A stretch of DNA of 35,888 nucleotides from Syntrophales bacterium (lineage in GTDB: Bacteria; Desulfobacterota; Syntrophia; Syntrophales; UBA2210): the NCBI GenBank assembly GCA_028718565.1, contig JAQULO010000014.1, positions 1 to 35,888 of the forward strand. The letters are read 5' to 3'. Made by a program: the position numbers and the translations under genes. Of the stretch, positions 24,348-33,241 are shown in pieces; position 1 is the first letter of the stretch, and each line of letters begins with the position of its first letter. A model generated the notes under the pieces. It ran no database searches, was not told where the DNA came from, and saw nothing but the letters and a program-made list of their open reading frames with translations.

Positions 24348-24902
24348 ATGGAAGAAACCGAACTGAAAGAGGGGATATCGGCACAGGAAGCTGCTGGACC
24401 GGGGGGCGTCCCAGAAGGAACGGCGGAAGGCCTGGACGCTGAAGAAGCACAATCCGATGACGAACTTGGGTGGGACGATGTTCAGGAGGAGATGAGGGCT
24501 TCAGCCGGGAAGCCCCATGAGGAGGTACTTGGATGGGATGACATTCAGGAGGAGATGGAGGCGTCGGGCAAACCCGTTCGTAAGGAGGAGGTTGGAACAG
24601 TTCGGTTCAAAGAAATTAAAAAGGGTGACACCAAAAAGGGCACGCTTGACCTGGATTGCATCCTGGATATACCCCTCACCCTGACGGTTGAATTGGGAAG
24701 AAACCGGATATTGATCAGTGATCTCCTTGAATTGAGCCAGGGTTCCGTCATAGAACTGACCAAGCTCGCGGGTGAGCCCATGGATGTTTTTGCCAACAAC
24801 AAGTTGATCGCCATGGGTGAAGTAGTCGTAGTGAATGAGAAGTTTGGGGTCAGATTGATTGATATCGCTTCTCGTGCCGAGAGGCTCAATAAACTCAAGT
24901 AA
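24348..24902 (+). CDS. fliN: Flagellar motor switch protein FliN with duplicated acidic N-terminal motif
   Basis: The protein has 184 residues, longer than the usual 100-140. The C-terminal SpoA domain (LDIPLTLTVELGRNRILISD and LIAMGEVVVVNEKFGVRL) is standard FliN. The N-terminal extension is acidic and contains two consecutive copies of a 21-residue unit, LGWDDVQEEM (40-49) and LGWDDIQEEM (61-70), each followed by a similar tail (GKP..EEV). FliN forms the bottom of the C-ring and binds FliH and CheY-P. The repeated Trp-containing motif may be a protein-docking element; this is inference. It lies between fliM and fliO. Confidence 0.95.
   Translation: MEETELKEGISAQEAAGPGGVPEGTAEGLDAEEAQSDDELGWDDVQEEMRASAGKPHEEVLGWDDIQEEMEASGKPVRKEEVGTVRFKEIKKGDTKKGTLDLDCILDIPLTLTVELGRNRILISDLLELSQGSVIELTKLAGEPMDVFANNKLIAMGEVVVVNEKFGVRLIDIASRAERLNKLK
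24465..24593 (+). repeat. Tandem 21-codon repeat in fliN
   Basis: The DNA reads CTTGGGTGGGACGATGTTCA at 24465 and CTTGGATGGGATGACATTCA at 24528, about 80 percent alike over the first part of the unit. Differences are mostly at third codon positions, suggesting the repeat is kept by selection on the protein. Confidence 0.8.
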
Positions 24903-24930
24903 CGTTGACTTGCGAGCAGGGTGTGTTGCT

Positions 24931-25338
24931 ATGGATTCGTTGGGCGTGGTCCCCTCCCTCTTGAAAATACTATCGGCCCTTGCCGTTACCCTCGGGATAA
25001 TGCTTGTGGTGGTGTATCTGGTGAAGAAAATCATGAAGAGGGCGAGGCCTGAAATAGATGACGGAGAGTTGATAAAGATCCTGTCCGTAAAGTATCTGAG
25101 CCCCAAAAACAGTATTATGCTGGTTGATATCGCGGGGAATACGGTGGCACTGGGGGTTTCAAATAACGGAGTATCGTTCTTGACACGGATCATGGATTCG
25201 GGGTCGCTTGAGAGGATCGAGGATATGAATAAATCAAGAGGAGGGAAAATGCCCCTTTCGGACTATCTGGTATCTTCGAGTGTGAAGCTGCATGCCCTCC
25301 TTGGCCTCCGGGGAAAGAATGGGGCCCGTGATGCTTAA
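24931..25338 (+). CDS. fliO: Flagellar export gate assembly protein FliO
   Basis: From ATG 24931 the protein is 135 residues; the ORF-track TTG start at 24859 overlaps fliN and is unlikely. It has one membrane segment (LKILSALAVTLGIMLVVVYLV) then a basic stretch and a small cytoplasmic domain with LIKILSVKYLSPKNSIMLVD, the FliO core. FliO is a transient scaffold that helps assemble FliP into the export gate. Its last codons overlap the fliP start. Confidence 0.9.
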   Translation: MDSLGVVPSLLKILSALAVTLGIMLVVVYLVKKIMKRARPEIDDGELIKILSVKYLSPKNSIMLVDIAGNTVALGVSNNGVSFLTRIMDSGSLERIEDMNKSRGGKMPLSDYLVSSSVKLHALLGLRGKNGARDA

Positions 25339-26110
25339 ACGGCTGTGGAACAGGCGGAAGCTTTGTGCGTGCCTGCTGATTGTCCTTGGGATGGTGTTCC
25401 TCCTGTCAAGCCCCCTGTGGGGAAAGCCGTTTACAGTTCCCACGGTAAGCCTCAGCGTAGGGGACGGCACGGATGACCCGGGCAATGTCGCAATAGTCAT
25501 ACAGCTGTTGTTCATCCTTACCGTCCTGTCCCTTGCCCCCGCCATACTGGTCATGCTGACCTCATTCACGCGGATTGTGGTCGTGCTTTCTCTCCTCAGG
25601 CACGCTCTGGGCACCCAGCAGATTCCCTCGAATCAGATTATCGTAGGGTTATCCCTCTTTTTGACCTTTTTCATTATGACCCCTGTCTGGGAAAAGGTCA
25701 ACACCCAGGCTCTACAGCCGTATGTGAATGAAGAGATATCGGCTGAAAGTGCCCTGGCGGTGACGTCGGGGGCACTCAAAGGGTTTATGATGAAGCAGGT
25801 ACGGCAGAAAGATCTTGCGTTGTTTGTTAAGATTTCAGGGAATGAGAAACCCGATACGGCGGACAATATAACCTTGCCGGTCTTGATCCCCGCTTTTGTG
25901 ATCAGCGAATTGAAGACCGCCTTTCAGATAGGGTTTATGATTTATCTTCCGTTTCTCGTCTTGGATATGGTTGTTGCCAGCGTACTTCTGTCGATGGGGA
26001 TGATGATGCTTCCTCCCATCATGATAAGTCTGCCATTCAAACTGTTGCTCTTTGTTCTTGTTGACGGGTGGTATCTGATAGTCGGGTCACTGGTCCAGAG
26101 TTTTTCCTAA
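25331..26110 (+). CDS. fliP: Flagellar type III export gate protein FliP
   Basis: From ATG 25331 (overlapping the fliO stop) the protein is 259 residues; the earlier ORF-track start at 25292 is inside fliO. A cleavable signal peptide (RKLCACLLIVLGMVFLLSSP) is typical of FliP. Four membrane helices follow, with the conserved LTSFTRIVVVLSLLRHALGT, FLTFFIMTPVWEK and PFKLLLFVLVDGWYLIVGSL. FliP forms the pentameric core of the export pore with FliQ and FliR. Confidence 0.97.
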   Translation: MLKRLWNRRKLCACLLIVLGMVFLLSSPLWGKPFTVPTVSLSVGDGTDDPGNVAIVIQLLFILTVLSLAPAILVMLTSFTRIVVVLSLLRHALGTQQIPSNQIIVGLSLFLTFFIMTPVWEKVNTQALQPYVNEEISAESALAVTSGALKGFMMKQVRQKDLALFVKISGNEKPDTADNITLPVLIPAFVISELKTAFQIGFMIYLPFLVLDMVVASVLLSMGMMMLPPIMISLPFKLLLFVLVDGWYLIVGSLVQSFS

Positions 26111-26127
26111 TGAAAGGAGTGAGGGGT

Positions 26128-26397
26128 ATGAGCACCGATCTGGTTATTGGTATGGCGAGTGAGGCCGTGAAATTGATTTTACTGCTTTCGGCTCCCATGC
26201 TTATTGTGGGCCTTGTCGTCGGGCTTGTCATCAGCATCTTTCAGGCCGTCACGCAAATACAGGAAATGACGTTGACCTTTGTTCCCAAGATAATTGCCGT
26301 CCTGCTTACGCTGATTATTGCGCTTCCGTGGATGCTGAATCTTATGGTCACGTATACGCACAACCTGTTTTCCTCGATACCGATGCACATACGATAG
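26128..26397 (+). CDS. fliQ: Flagellar type III export gate protein FliQ
   Basis: ATG 26128 (MSTDLVIGMASEA, with AAAGGAGTGAGGGG) gives the normal 89 residues; the ORF-track start is in the end of fliP. Two membrane hairpins flank the conserved SIFQAVTQIQEMTLTFVPKI. FliQ packs around the FliP-FliR pore in the MS ring. Confidence 0.97.
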   Translation: MSTDLVIGMASEAVKLILLLSAPMLIVGLVVGLVISIFQAVTQIQEMTLTFVPKIIAVLLTLIIALPWMLNLMVTYTHNLFSSIPMHIR

Positions 26398-26427
26398 CCG
26401 TCAGAGGCGCTTTTCTGGGTGGTTTAG

Positions 26428-27198
26428 ATGAACATACCGCAGATAACGGCGCAGCAGGTAGAAGCGTTTATCCTTATTCTGTTGCGCGTCAGTGCTGTGA
26501 TAGCGATGATTCCGGTCCTGGGAAACGCGACCACCCCCGTACGGGTGAAGGGGGGGCTGTCACTGATGATAGCGTTTCTTCTTTTTCCCGTTGTCGGGAT
26601 GCAGGTTCCCCCTCTTGATCTCCTCCCCATGATATGGAGAATGGCGGGGGAGGTCATGATAGGAGTCCTTATCGGGTTCATGGGAAGGATGATCCTTTCC
26701 GCGCTTCAACTGTCGGGGCAGTTGATCGGTTTTCAGATGGGCTTTGCTATCGTGAACGTGGTTGACCCTGTGACCAGCACGCAGGTTTCGATAACCGCGC
26801 AGTTTCAATACATCGTTGCGATGCTTGTGTTTCTTGCCGTCGATGGTCACCACATATTCCTGTACGCCATTGCGGAGAGCTATGCGATCATCCCTCCGCT
26901 CGACTTTACCTTTTCGAGTGATCTCGCGAGGTTTGTTATCGAATTTTCACGGGGCATCTTTGTTGTTGCAGTCAAGGTAGGCGCCCCCGTTATCGCCGTG
27001 TTATTGATGACCACTGTGGGGGTGGGGATTGTTGCCCGAACCGTTCCGCAGATCAATGTGTTTATCGTAGGGTTTCCCTTACAGATAGCCATGGGGCTGA
27101 TCTGCATAGGCATTACCCTCCCCCTTTTCGTGAAAATGGTGGGAAACATCTTCCTAGGCTTTGAAAAGGAACTGAGCGTGCTCCTGCATCTGATGTAG
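26428..27198 (+). CDS. fliR: Flagellar type III export gate protein FliR
   Basis: The protein has 256 residues with several membrane helices. Characteristic stretches are LILLRVSAVIAMIPVLGNAT, SGQLIGFQMGFAIVNVVDP and the C-terminal INVFIVGFPLQIAMGL. One copy of FliR closes the FliP/FliQ helix of the export gate. It follows fliQ by 30 bases and precedes flhB after a 74-base gap. Confidence 0.97.
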   Translation: MNIPQITAQQVEAFILILLRVSAVIAMIPVLGNATTPVRVKGGLSLMIAFLLFPVVGMQVPPLDLLPMIWRMAGEVMIGVLIGFMGRMILSALQLSGQLIGFQMGFAIVNVVDPVTSTQVSITAQFQYIVAMLVFLAVDGHHIFLYAIAESYAIIPPLDFTFSSDLARFVIEFSRGIFVVAVKVGAPVIAVLLMTTVGVGIVARTVPQINVFIVGFPLQIAMGLICIGITLPLFVKMVGNIFLGFEKELSVLLHLM

Positions 27199-27234
27199 GG
27201 GGATGCGCACAACAGACTTCCGGCGTATGGTTTT

Positions 27235-27250
27235 TTGACGCAGCCGTCAA
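27235..27250 (+). promoter_or_regulatory. Stem-loop in the flhB leader
   Basis: TTGACG-cagc-CGTCAA is a perfect 6-bp stem with a 4-base loop, preceded by a T run, in the 74-base gap before flhB. flhB itself has no evident Shine-Dalgarno. The stem may affect translation, or it may be a remnant terminator in the other orientation. Confidence 0.3.
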
Positions 27251-27272
27251 TACATGGTCACCGATTATACAT

Positions 27273-28349
27273 ATGGCAGATCAAAACAAGGACCAGGAAA
27301 AAACCGAACAGGCAACTCCCAAACGAAGGGAGGAAGCGCGCAAGAAGGGACAGGTCGCAAAGAGCCAGGAGGTTGCCTCCGTGGTGGTTTTGATGTCCGG
27401 GCTGGTCTTCTTTTATTTTGCGTCCACCGGCATGGTCGACGGTTTGATGAGGCTTATGAGGTGGTTGTTTTCGCAATCCGGTCAGTTTGATATTGATTCC
27501 GGCAGCATTCAGCTCCTTGCCTCTGTCGTAGTCACCAAGGTGTTTTATGTATTCTTTCCCCTCTTTCTGGTCGTGCTGTCCGTGGCCCTTGTTGCCAACT
27601 ATCTACAGGTGGGGTTTGTTGTTTCCGGCGCACCGATAACACCGAAATTTTCAAAGATCAGCCCTATCAAAGGGTTCCAAAGGCTTTTTTCCATGAGATC
27701 TTTTGTGGATCTTATGAAAAACCTGCTCAAGATATCGATTATCGCCTTTGTTGTGTATATCACCATCAAGGGAGAGTTGGAGTCAATCTTTCCCCTGATG
27801 GATCAGAATGCGGGAGGAATACTCCTGTACATCGGCAGGGTTTCGCTGAAGATTATATTCAGGGCATGTCTGGCCCTTATCATTATTGCGGTCCTGGATT
27901 ATGCGTATCAGAAATGGGAGTTCGAAAAGAATCTGAAGATGTCAAAGCAGGAAGTAAAGGACGAAAACAAACAGTCGGAGGGTGATCCCCTCATCAAAGC
28001 GAGGGTGAGACGCCTCCAGAGAGCGATGGCCAGAAGTCGGATGATGGCAAACGTTCCCAAAGCGGATGTGGTCATAACCAACCCCACCCATCTCGCCGTT
28101 GCACTTCGGTATGAACAGACAAAGATGTCCGCCCCGAAGGTTATAGCCAAGGGAAGGGGCCTGGTTGCCGAAAAGATAAAGGAAATTGCCATGGCAAATG
28201 GAATAACCATTGTTGAGAACAAACCTCTGGCACGGGTATTGTATAAGGCAGTTGGTGTTGAACAGGTGATCCCTGAAAACCTGTACCGGGCGGTTGCTGA
28301 AGTGTTGGCGTATGTTTACAATCTAAAAGCGAAGAAGGGTCATGGATAA
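27273..28349 (+). CDS. flhB: Flagellar export switch protein FlhB
   Basis: The protein has 358 residues. The N-terminus is highly charged (EKTEQATPKRREEARKKGQV), and four membrane segments follow. The cytoplasmic domain begins with the linker KMSKQEVKDENKQSEGDP and contains the autocleavage motif NPTH (270-273), so it should self-cleave between Asn and Pro and switch export specificity from hook to filament when signalled by FliK. The ATG has no clear Shine-Dalgarno. Its last codons overlap the flhA start (ATGGATAA). Confidence 0.97.
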   Translation: MADQNKDQEKTEQATPKRREEARKKGQVAKSQEVASVVVLMSGLVFFYFASTGMVDGLMRLMRWLFSQSGQFDIDSGSIQLLASVVVTKVFYVFFPLFLVVLSVALVANYLQVGFVVSGAPITPKFSKISPIKGFQRLFSMRSFVDLMKNLLKISIIAFVVYITIKGELESIFPLMDQNAGGILLYIGRVSLKIIFRACLALIIIAVLDYAYQKWEFEKNLKMSKQEVKDENKQSEGDPLIKARVRRLQRAMARSRMMANVPKADVVITNPTHLAVALRYEQTKMSAPKVIAKGRGLVAEKIKEIAMANGITIVENKPLARVLYKAVGVEQVIPENLYRAVAEVLAYVYNLKAKKGHG

Positions 28350-30438
28350 AACAAGCAAAGCAAGTTCCCATGCTTCGAGTGGGGCGGCCGGGTTGTCAAA
28401 CGGCGCCACCGTGATGGCGATCGGGATAGTGGGAATCCTTCTGATTATGATGATTCCCCTGAAGCCCTTTATCCTCGATATGCTCCTTTCGGTCAATATC
28501 ACCTTTTCCCTGATCATACTGCTGGTTGCCGTATATGTGCTCAGGCCGCTAGACTTTTCGGTATTTCCTTCCATTCTCCTTATCGCAACGCTGCTGAGGC
28601 TTTCCCTGAATGTGGCCTCCACACGCTTGATACTCCTCCATGGGAATGAGGGACCCTCGGCAGCGGGGAATGTCATAGGGGCCTTCGGAAGCTTTGTAGT
28701 GGGCGGCAACTTTGTGGTCGGCCTTATCGTCTTTCTGGTGCTGGTGCTGATTAATTTTATAGTCATCACCAAGGGGGCAACGAGGGTAGCGGAAGTGGCC
28801 GCACGGTTTACCCTGGATGCCATGCCGGGTAAGCAGATGAGTATCGACGCCGATCTCAATGCCGGTCTGATTAACGATGCGGAAGCAAGAAAACGGCGGA
28901 GTGATATTGAAAAAGAAGCAAATTTTTACGGAGCGATGGACGGTGCGAGTAAGTTTGTCAGGGGGGACGCGATAGCGGGTATCGTTATTACCCTGATCAA
29001 TATCCTGGGGGGGCTGATCGTGGGCGTCCTGCAGCAGGGTATGCCTATGGCGGACGCCGCGCACACCTACACCCTCCTGACGGTCGGGGATGGTTTGGTC
29101 ACTCAGATTCCGGCCCTGATTGTGTCAACCGGCGCCGGTTTGCTGGTGACCAGGTCAACCGCTTCGTACGACCTTGGCCAGGAATTTAAAGAACAAATCT
29201 TCTTGCAGCCGAAGGTGATTTCGACCGTCTCTGTCATGCTGGTGATATTCGCTCTGGTTCCCGGCATGCCCAAGACGCCCTTCTTTATTCTGGCGTTCCT
29301 GATGGCCTTTCTCGCGTACAACTTGTCTCATTTGGTTCCTGAGGATAGGATGGTGGAAGAAGGTCCCTCCCTCCGGGATGCGGAACCGGGGCCCGTGGAA
29401 TCCCTTCTTCCCCTTGATCCACTCGAACTTGAGGTGGGGTACGGTTTGATATCGCTCGTTGACACCGATCAGGGGGGAGAACTCCTTCAGAGGATCAAGG
29501 CCTTGAGGCGACAGATGGCCACTGAAATGGGATTCATCATGCCGGTTGTGCATATAAGGGATAATCTCCAACTGAAACCCAACGAATACGTATTCAAGCT
29601 GAAGGGGATTAATATAGCCGGCGGAGAGCTGATGATCGGCAGGCATCTCGCGATAACGTCAGGCGATAGGAGTATCAAGATACGGGGTATAGAAACAAAG
29701 GAACCGGCGTTCGGCCTCCCCGCTTTCTGGGTTGAAAAGGGCGAAAAGGAAAAGCTACAGGCCAAAGGGCTGGTGGTGGTTGATCCCGCCACGGTTGTCA
29801 CCACTCATTTGACGGAGATTGCAAAAACCTACGCGGACGAACTGCTCGGCAGGCAAGATGTCCAATCACTTCTGGATAATCTTTCACTCAGCCATTCCAC
29901 CATCGTCAGGGAACTTGTTCCAAATGTGATACCCCTTGGAACCCTCCAAAAGGTATTACAGCGCCTTCTTAAAGAGAAGGTCCCCATCCGGGATCTTTTG
30001 ACGATACTGGAGACACTGGCGGATTACGTTCCCGTGACAAAGAACGTAGAGGTGTTGACCGGGTATGTGAGGCAGTCCCTGTCCAGAACGATAACAAGTC
30101 AGTACCTGGACGGAGAGGGGAATATGACGGTCGTTATGGTTTCTCCCGATGTTGAGGACGGTATCAACAAATCTGTCCAGCGCACGGAGAATGAGTCCTT
30201 TATTGCCGCAGACCCCAATTTTATACAAAAGATGGTTATAGGTTTTCAGGAGTTTGTCAAGATCTTCGCTGACAGGGGGCTGCAACCGGTGATTCTGTGT
30301 TCTCCTAATACGCGGGTATATATGAGGAGAATTCTGGAGCGGTTTTTCCCGCATGTCGCGGTACTTTCCCATAACGAGATTACTCACGACATTACGATAA
30401 AATCACTGGGTATGCTGAGGGTTGAACATGCAGATTAA
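28342..30438 (+). CDS. flhA: Flagellar type III export protein FlhA
   Basis: The protein has 698 residues. Its N-terminal half has about eight membrane helices and the conserved FHIPEP-family stretch (LRLSLNVASTRLILL, FVVGLIVFLVLVLINFIVIT, KGATRVAEVAARFTLDAMPG). The C-terminal cytoplasmic domain forms the nonameric ring that docks export substrates and chaperones (MTVVMVSPDVEDGINKSVQ, VAVLSHNEI). FlhA converts the proton gradient into export. It overlaps flhB at its start, and flhF begins within its last codons. Confidence 0.98.
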   Translation: MDKTSKASSHASSGAAGLSNGATVMAIGIVGILLIMMIPLKPFILDMLLSVNITFSLIILLVAVYVLRPLDFSVFPSILLIATLLRLSLNVASTRLILLHGNEGPSAAGNVIGAFGSFVVGGNFVVGLIVFLVLVLINFIVITKGATRVAEVAARFTLDAMPGKQMSIDADLNAGLINDAEARKRRSDIEKEANFYGAMDGASKFVRGDAIAGIVITLINILGGLIVGVLQQGMPMADAAHTYTLLTVGDGLVTQIPALIVSTGAGLLVTRSTASYDLGQEFKEQIFLQPKVISTVSVMLVIFALVPGMPKTPFFILAFLMAFLAYNLSHLVPEDRMVEEGPSLRDAEPGPVESLLPLDPLELEVGYGLISLVDTDQGGELLQRIKALRRQMATEMGFIMPVVHIRDNLQLKPNEYVFKLKGINIAGGELMIGRHLAITSGDRSIKIRGIETKEPAFGLPAFWVEKGEKEKLQAKGLVVVDPATVVTTHLTEIAKTYADELLGRQDVQSLLDNLSLSHSTIVRELVPNVIPLGTLQKVLQRLLKEKVPIRDLLTILETLADYVPVTKNVEVLTGYVRQSLSRTITSQYLDGEGNMTVVMVSPDVEDGINKSVQRTENESFIAADPNFIQKMVIGFQEFVKIFADRGLQPVILCSPNTRVYMRRILERFFPHVAVLSHNEITHDITIKSLGMLRVEHAD

Positions 30439-31537
30439 ACGGTATGAAGTGGCCAGCATAAGCCAGGCAATGGCAAAGATACGGGACGATCTTGGACCTG
30501 ATGCGATAGTCCTCTCCTCCACGAGACTTGAGGGGGGCTGCGGCATCGAGGTGGTGGCTGCCAGGGATGATGTTGGTGATGCCGTCCCCCGTCAAGGGAG
30601 GATCGGTTCTCCGGATATCTTCTCTATGTTTGTGTCGGAGTTGGACCAGTTAAAGGCCCTTATCAGCAATAGGGATATATCTGCACAGCTGAAAGAAGTC
30701 AGAGAGGCCATGGATACCGTTTCCGATATCCTCGGAATTGGGGGCACACGGGGTGTTTCTCCAGCCCTCTCAAGGGTGTATCGCAGGCTTGTCTCGAACG
30801 GCATATCGAAACAGCGGGCCGCCGGTCTGGTGAAAGAGGCGAAGAAACGCCTACCGGAACAGCCGGGTGATTACGACAGCGCTCTCACGGTTGTCCGGGA
30901 CATTATCAGTCAGTCAATAGCCCCTTCGTACCGAAAACCCGGGAAGAAGAGAATAGTCGCATTTGTCGGTCCCGCCGGCTCGGGAAAGACGACAACCCTT
31001 GCAAAACTTGCGGCGGGGTACCGGTTCGAAGAGGGCCTCAATGTCGGTATTGTAACCATGGATACGTACAAGGTAGGTGCTGTGGCTCAGTTGAGAAAGT
31101 ATTCGGACATCCTCGATATCCCTATTGAGATCGCCCCCGGCCTGACGGATCTGCGCAGGGTCATGAAAAAATTCTCCGACAGGGATATGGTGCTCATCGA
31201 TACGCCCGGGAAAAGCCGCAGGGATGGCGAGCATCTGCTGAGATTGAAAGAATCCCTCGCTGCAGAATTTCCCATCGAAACCAATCTTGTTTTAAGCACG
31301 ACGGCCAGTCAGGAGTATCTGATCGATACGGCGCAGAGATTTGGCGTGACGGGATATGACAGTATTATCTTTACAAAATTAGATGAGTCTGACAGCTTCG
31401 GCTCTATCTATAATGTGATCGATCAAGCGTCAAAACCGGTATCCTATGTGACGGATGGACAGAATGTTCCTCGGGATATCAGCAGGATAACCCCCGAGAA
31501 GCTGGCTGAGATGGTAGTAGACGGACTTGTGCAATAG
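30428..31537 (+). CDS. flhF: Flagellar positioning GTPase FlhF
   Basis: From ATG 30428 (overlapping the flhA stop; the ORF-track TTG is two codons upstream) the protein is 369 residues. The N-terminal B domain (MQIKRYEVASISQAMAKIRD) is followed by the helical N domain and the SRP-type G domain, with P-loop GPAGSGKTTTLAKLA (about 181-195), DTYKVGAVAQLRKYSDIL, DTPGKSRRD in place of DTAG, and TKLDES as G4. FlhF marks the cell pole for flagellum assembly. It is followed by its regulator flhG. Confidence 0.96.
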   Translation: MQIKRYEVASISQAMAKIRDDLGPDAIVLSSTRLEGGCGIEVVAARDDVGDAVPRQGRIGSPDIFSMFVSELDQLKALISNRDISAQLKEVREAMDTVSDILGIGGTRGVSPALSRVYRRLVSNGISKQRAAGLVKEAKKRLPEQPGDYDSALTVVRDIISQSIAPSYRKPGKKRIVAFVGPAGSGKTTTLAKLAAGYRFEEGLNVGIVTMDTYKVGAVAQLRKYSDILDIPIEIAPGLTDLRRVMKKFSDRDMVLIDTPGKSRRDGEHLLRLKESLAAEFPIETNLVLSTTASQEYLIDTAQRFGVTGYDSIIFTKLDESDSFGSIYNVIDQASKPVSYVTDGQNVPRDISRITPEKLAEMVVDGLVQ

Positions 31538-31568
31538 CCGCCTCGTGAAACGTTTGGAAGAACCTTTC

Positions 31569-31584
31569 GGGTTTCATGGTTGCG
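31569..31584 (+). promoter_or_regulatory. Possible sigma-54 promoter before flhG
   Basis: GGGTTTCATGGTTGCG has GG (31570-31571) and TTGC (GC at 31582-31583) with the correct 10-base separation, but the rest of the -24 element does not match well and the base after GC is G. It lies 31 bases before the flhG GTG, in the only gap of more than 60 bases in this part of the cluster. Confidence 0.35.
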
Positions 31585-31614
31585 TAACCGGGTCCATACC
31601 ATAGAGGTTGTAAG

Positions 31615-32496
31615 GTGGAGCAAGCTGTGGTGCCAAGAGAAATCAAGAAGGCAGATAAACGACCGGTGAAGAACGGCGGGAAGCGGAACCGTGCAGTCAG
31701 GGTTATTTCCATTACCAGCGGGAAGGGGGGAGTTGGTAAGACAAACATAGCGGCAAATATGTCGTATATACTGTCAAAAATGGGGAAAAAGGTGTTGCTG
31801 GTCGATGCGGATGCGGGCCTGGCCAATGTGGATGTGGTTCTGGGCATTACATCGGAGTACAACCTGCACCACGTACTCAACGGAGAGAAGCGGTTGCCTG
31901 ATGTTATCGTTGAGGGCCCGGGGGGATTCAAGATACTGCCGGCGGCTTCCGGTATTCAGTCAATGGCCGAACTCTCCAAGGGGCAGAAACTGACACTGCT
32001 GGAAGAGCTGAATGATCTCGATGAAGATTTGGATTTCGTGCTTATTGATACAGCTGCGGGGATAGCTGGAAATGTTATGTATTTTAATATGGCTGCCAAA
32101 GAGATTATCGTGGTTGTCACCCCCGATCCTACGTCTCTGACCGATGCCTACGCCTTGATCAAGGTGATGTATCAGAATTATGCCGTAAAACGGTTTATGA
32201 TACTTGCCAATATGGTTGAAGGCTCTCAGGAAGCAGAAAAAATTTATATAAGATTAAGCAACGCGGCAGACCATTTTCTGAATATTTCTGTCGATTATCT
32301 GGGACATATATGCAGCGATCGTAAAGTCCGGGCGGCCGTCAGAAAGCAGAGCCTGCTGGTGGAAATGTACCCTGATTCCAAGGCAAGCGAAGGCCTTTTT
32401 GAGGTTACGCAGGGACTGTATCAGAGACATCCGGAAGACGCCGCATCCGGAACCATACGATTCTTTGGCGGGGCTACTGTTGACAACAACGATTAA
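31615..32496 (+). CDS. flhG: Flagellar number regulator FlhG (FleN/YlxH)
   Basis: The protein has 293 residues and is a MinD-family ATPase. The deviant Walker A is ITSGKGGVGKTNIAANMS, switch I-like VDADAGLANVDVVLG, and Walker B VLIDTAAGIAGNVMYF. FlhG stimulates FlhF GTPase activity and limits flagellar number; in FleN-type systems it also inhibits the sigma-54 activator. It starts at GTG 31615 after GAGGTTGTAAG. It follows flhF and precedes fliA, the usual order in Deltaproteobacteria. A second, diverged member of the family is at 195-1136. Confidence 0.95.
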   Translation: MEQAVVPREIKKADKRPVKNGGKRNRAVRVISITSGKGGVGKTNIAANMSYILSKMGKKVLLVDADAGLANVDVVLGITSEYNLHHVLNGEKRLPDVIVEGPGGFKILPAASGIQSMAELSKGQKLTLLEELNDLDEDLDFVLIDTAAGIAGNVMYFNMAAKEIIVVVTPDPTSLTDAYALIKVMYQNYAVKRFMILANMVEGSQEAEKIYIRLSNAADHFLNISVDYLGHICSDRKVRAAVRKQSLLVEMYPDSKASEGLFEVTQGLYQRHPEDAASGTIRFFGGATVDNND

Positions 32497-33208
32497 CAAG
32501 ATCGAACGAGATAAACGCATCATGCAGTACGCGCCTCTCGTCAAGAATATTGTCGAGAGAATCGCAATGAGATTGCCTGTGGATGTGAGCAGGGACGATC
32601 TGATTAATGTTGGTATCATAGGGCTGATAGACGCCCTCGAAAAGTTTAATGAGGAGAGGAATGTACGATTTGAAACCTATGCCAAATTCAGGATTCGGGG
32701 AGCGATACTCGATGAATTGAGATCAAGAGACAAGATGCCCCGGTCGGCCAGGAACAAGAGCGCACGCCTGGAAGAGGCATTTAATGTGCTGCGTGAGAGA
32801 CTAGGCGTACCTCCGACGGGTGAGGATGTGGCTGATTACCTCGGAATATCCCTGGACGAATATTACCGGCTTCTGGATGATGCAAAAGCCGTATCAGTGT
32901 TGAGTAGTGACGACCTTCCGGAGGATTACTGTGAAGGACATGCGGAGAGTGATCTGCTGGAAAAAATAGACAAGTACAATCCGTTCCTTCTCCTTGAGGA
33001 TCTTGAACTCAAGCGGTTGTTGACAGACACCATACAGTCACTCCCCAGAAGCGAGAGGCTAGTCCTATCTCTCTACTATTACGAGGAGTTGACACTAAAG
33101 GAAATAGGGGCGATCATGGATTTGACTGAGTCAAGGGTATGCCAGATACACTCACAGTCGATCATTAGATTGAGGGGCAGGTTGCAGGAATTGAAGCCCT
33201 CAACGTAG
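32480..33208 (+). CDS. fliA: RNA polymerase sigma-28 factor FliA
   Basis: The preferred start is TTG 32480 (six bases after GGCGGGG, overlapping the flhG end), giving about 243 residues; ATG 32522 would cut into the conserved region IMQYAPLVKNIVERIAMRLP. Region 2 is LIDALEKFNEERNVRFETYA with FRIRGAILDELRSRD, the FliA/WhiG signature. Regions 3 and 4 follow (VADYLGISLDEYYRLLDDAK; LTLKEIGAIMDLTESRVCQI as the -35-binding HTH). It directs transcription of late flagellar genes. The anti-sigma factor FlgM is not in the window. Confidence 0.95.
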   Translation: MTTTINKIERDKRIMQYAPLVKNIVERIAMRLPVDVSRDDLINVGIIGLIDALEKFNEERNVRFETYAKFRIRGAILDELRSRDKMPRSARNKSARLEEAFNVLRERLGVPPTGEDVADYLGISLDEYYRLLDDAKAVSVLSSDDLPEDYCEGHAESDLLEKIDKYNPFLLLEDLELKRLLTDTIQSLPRSERLVLSLYYYEELTLKEIGAIMDLTESRVCQIHSQSIIRLRGRLQELKPST

Positions 33209-33241
33209 CGGGGTGTGGGGCATGATAGGAGGTGCAATCTC

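Noticed and set aside
27228-27243. TGGTTTTTTGACGCAG as a sigma-54 promoter before flhB
   Set aside because: Spacing is one base too short and the -12 element is not TTGC.
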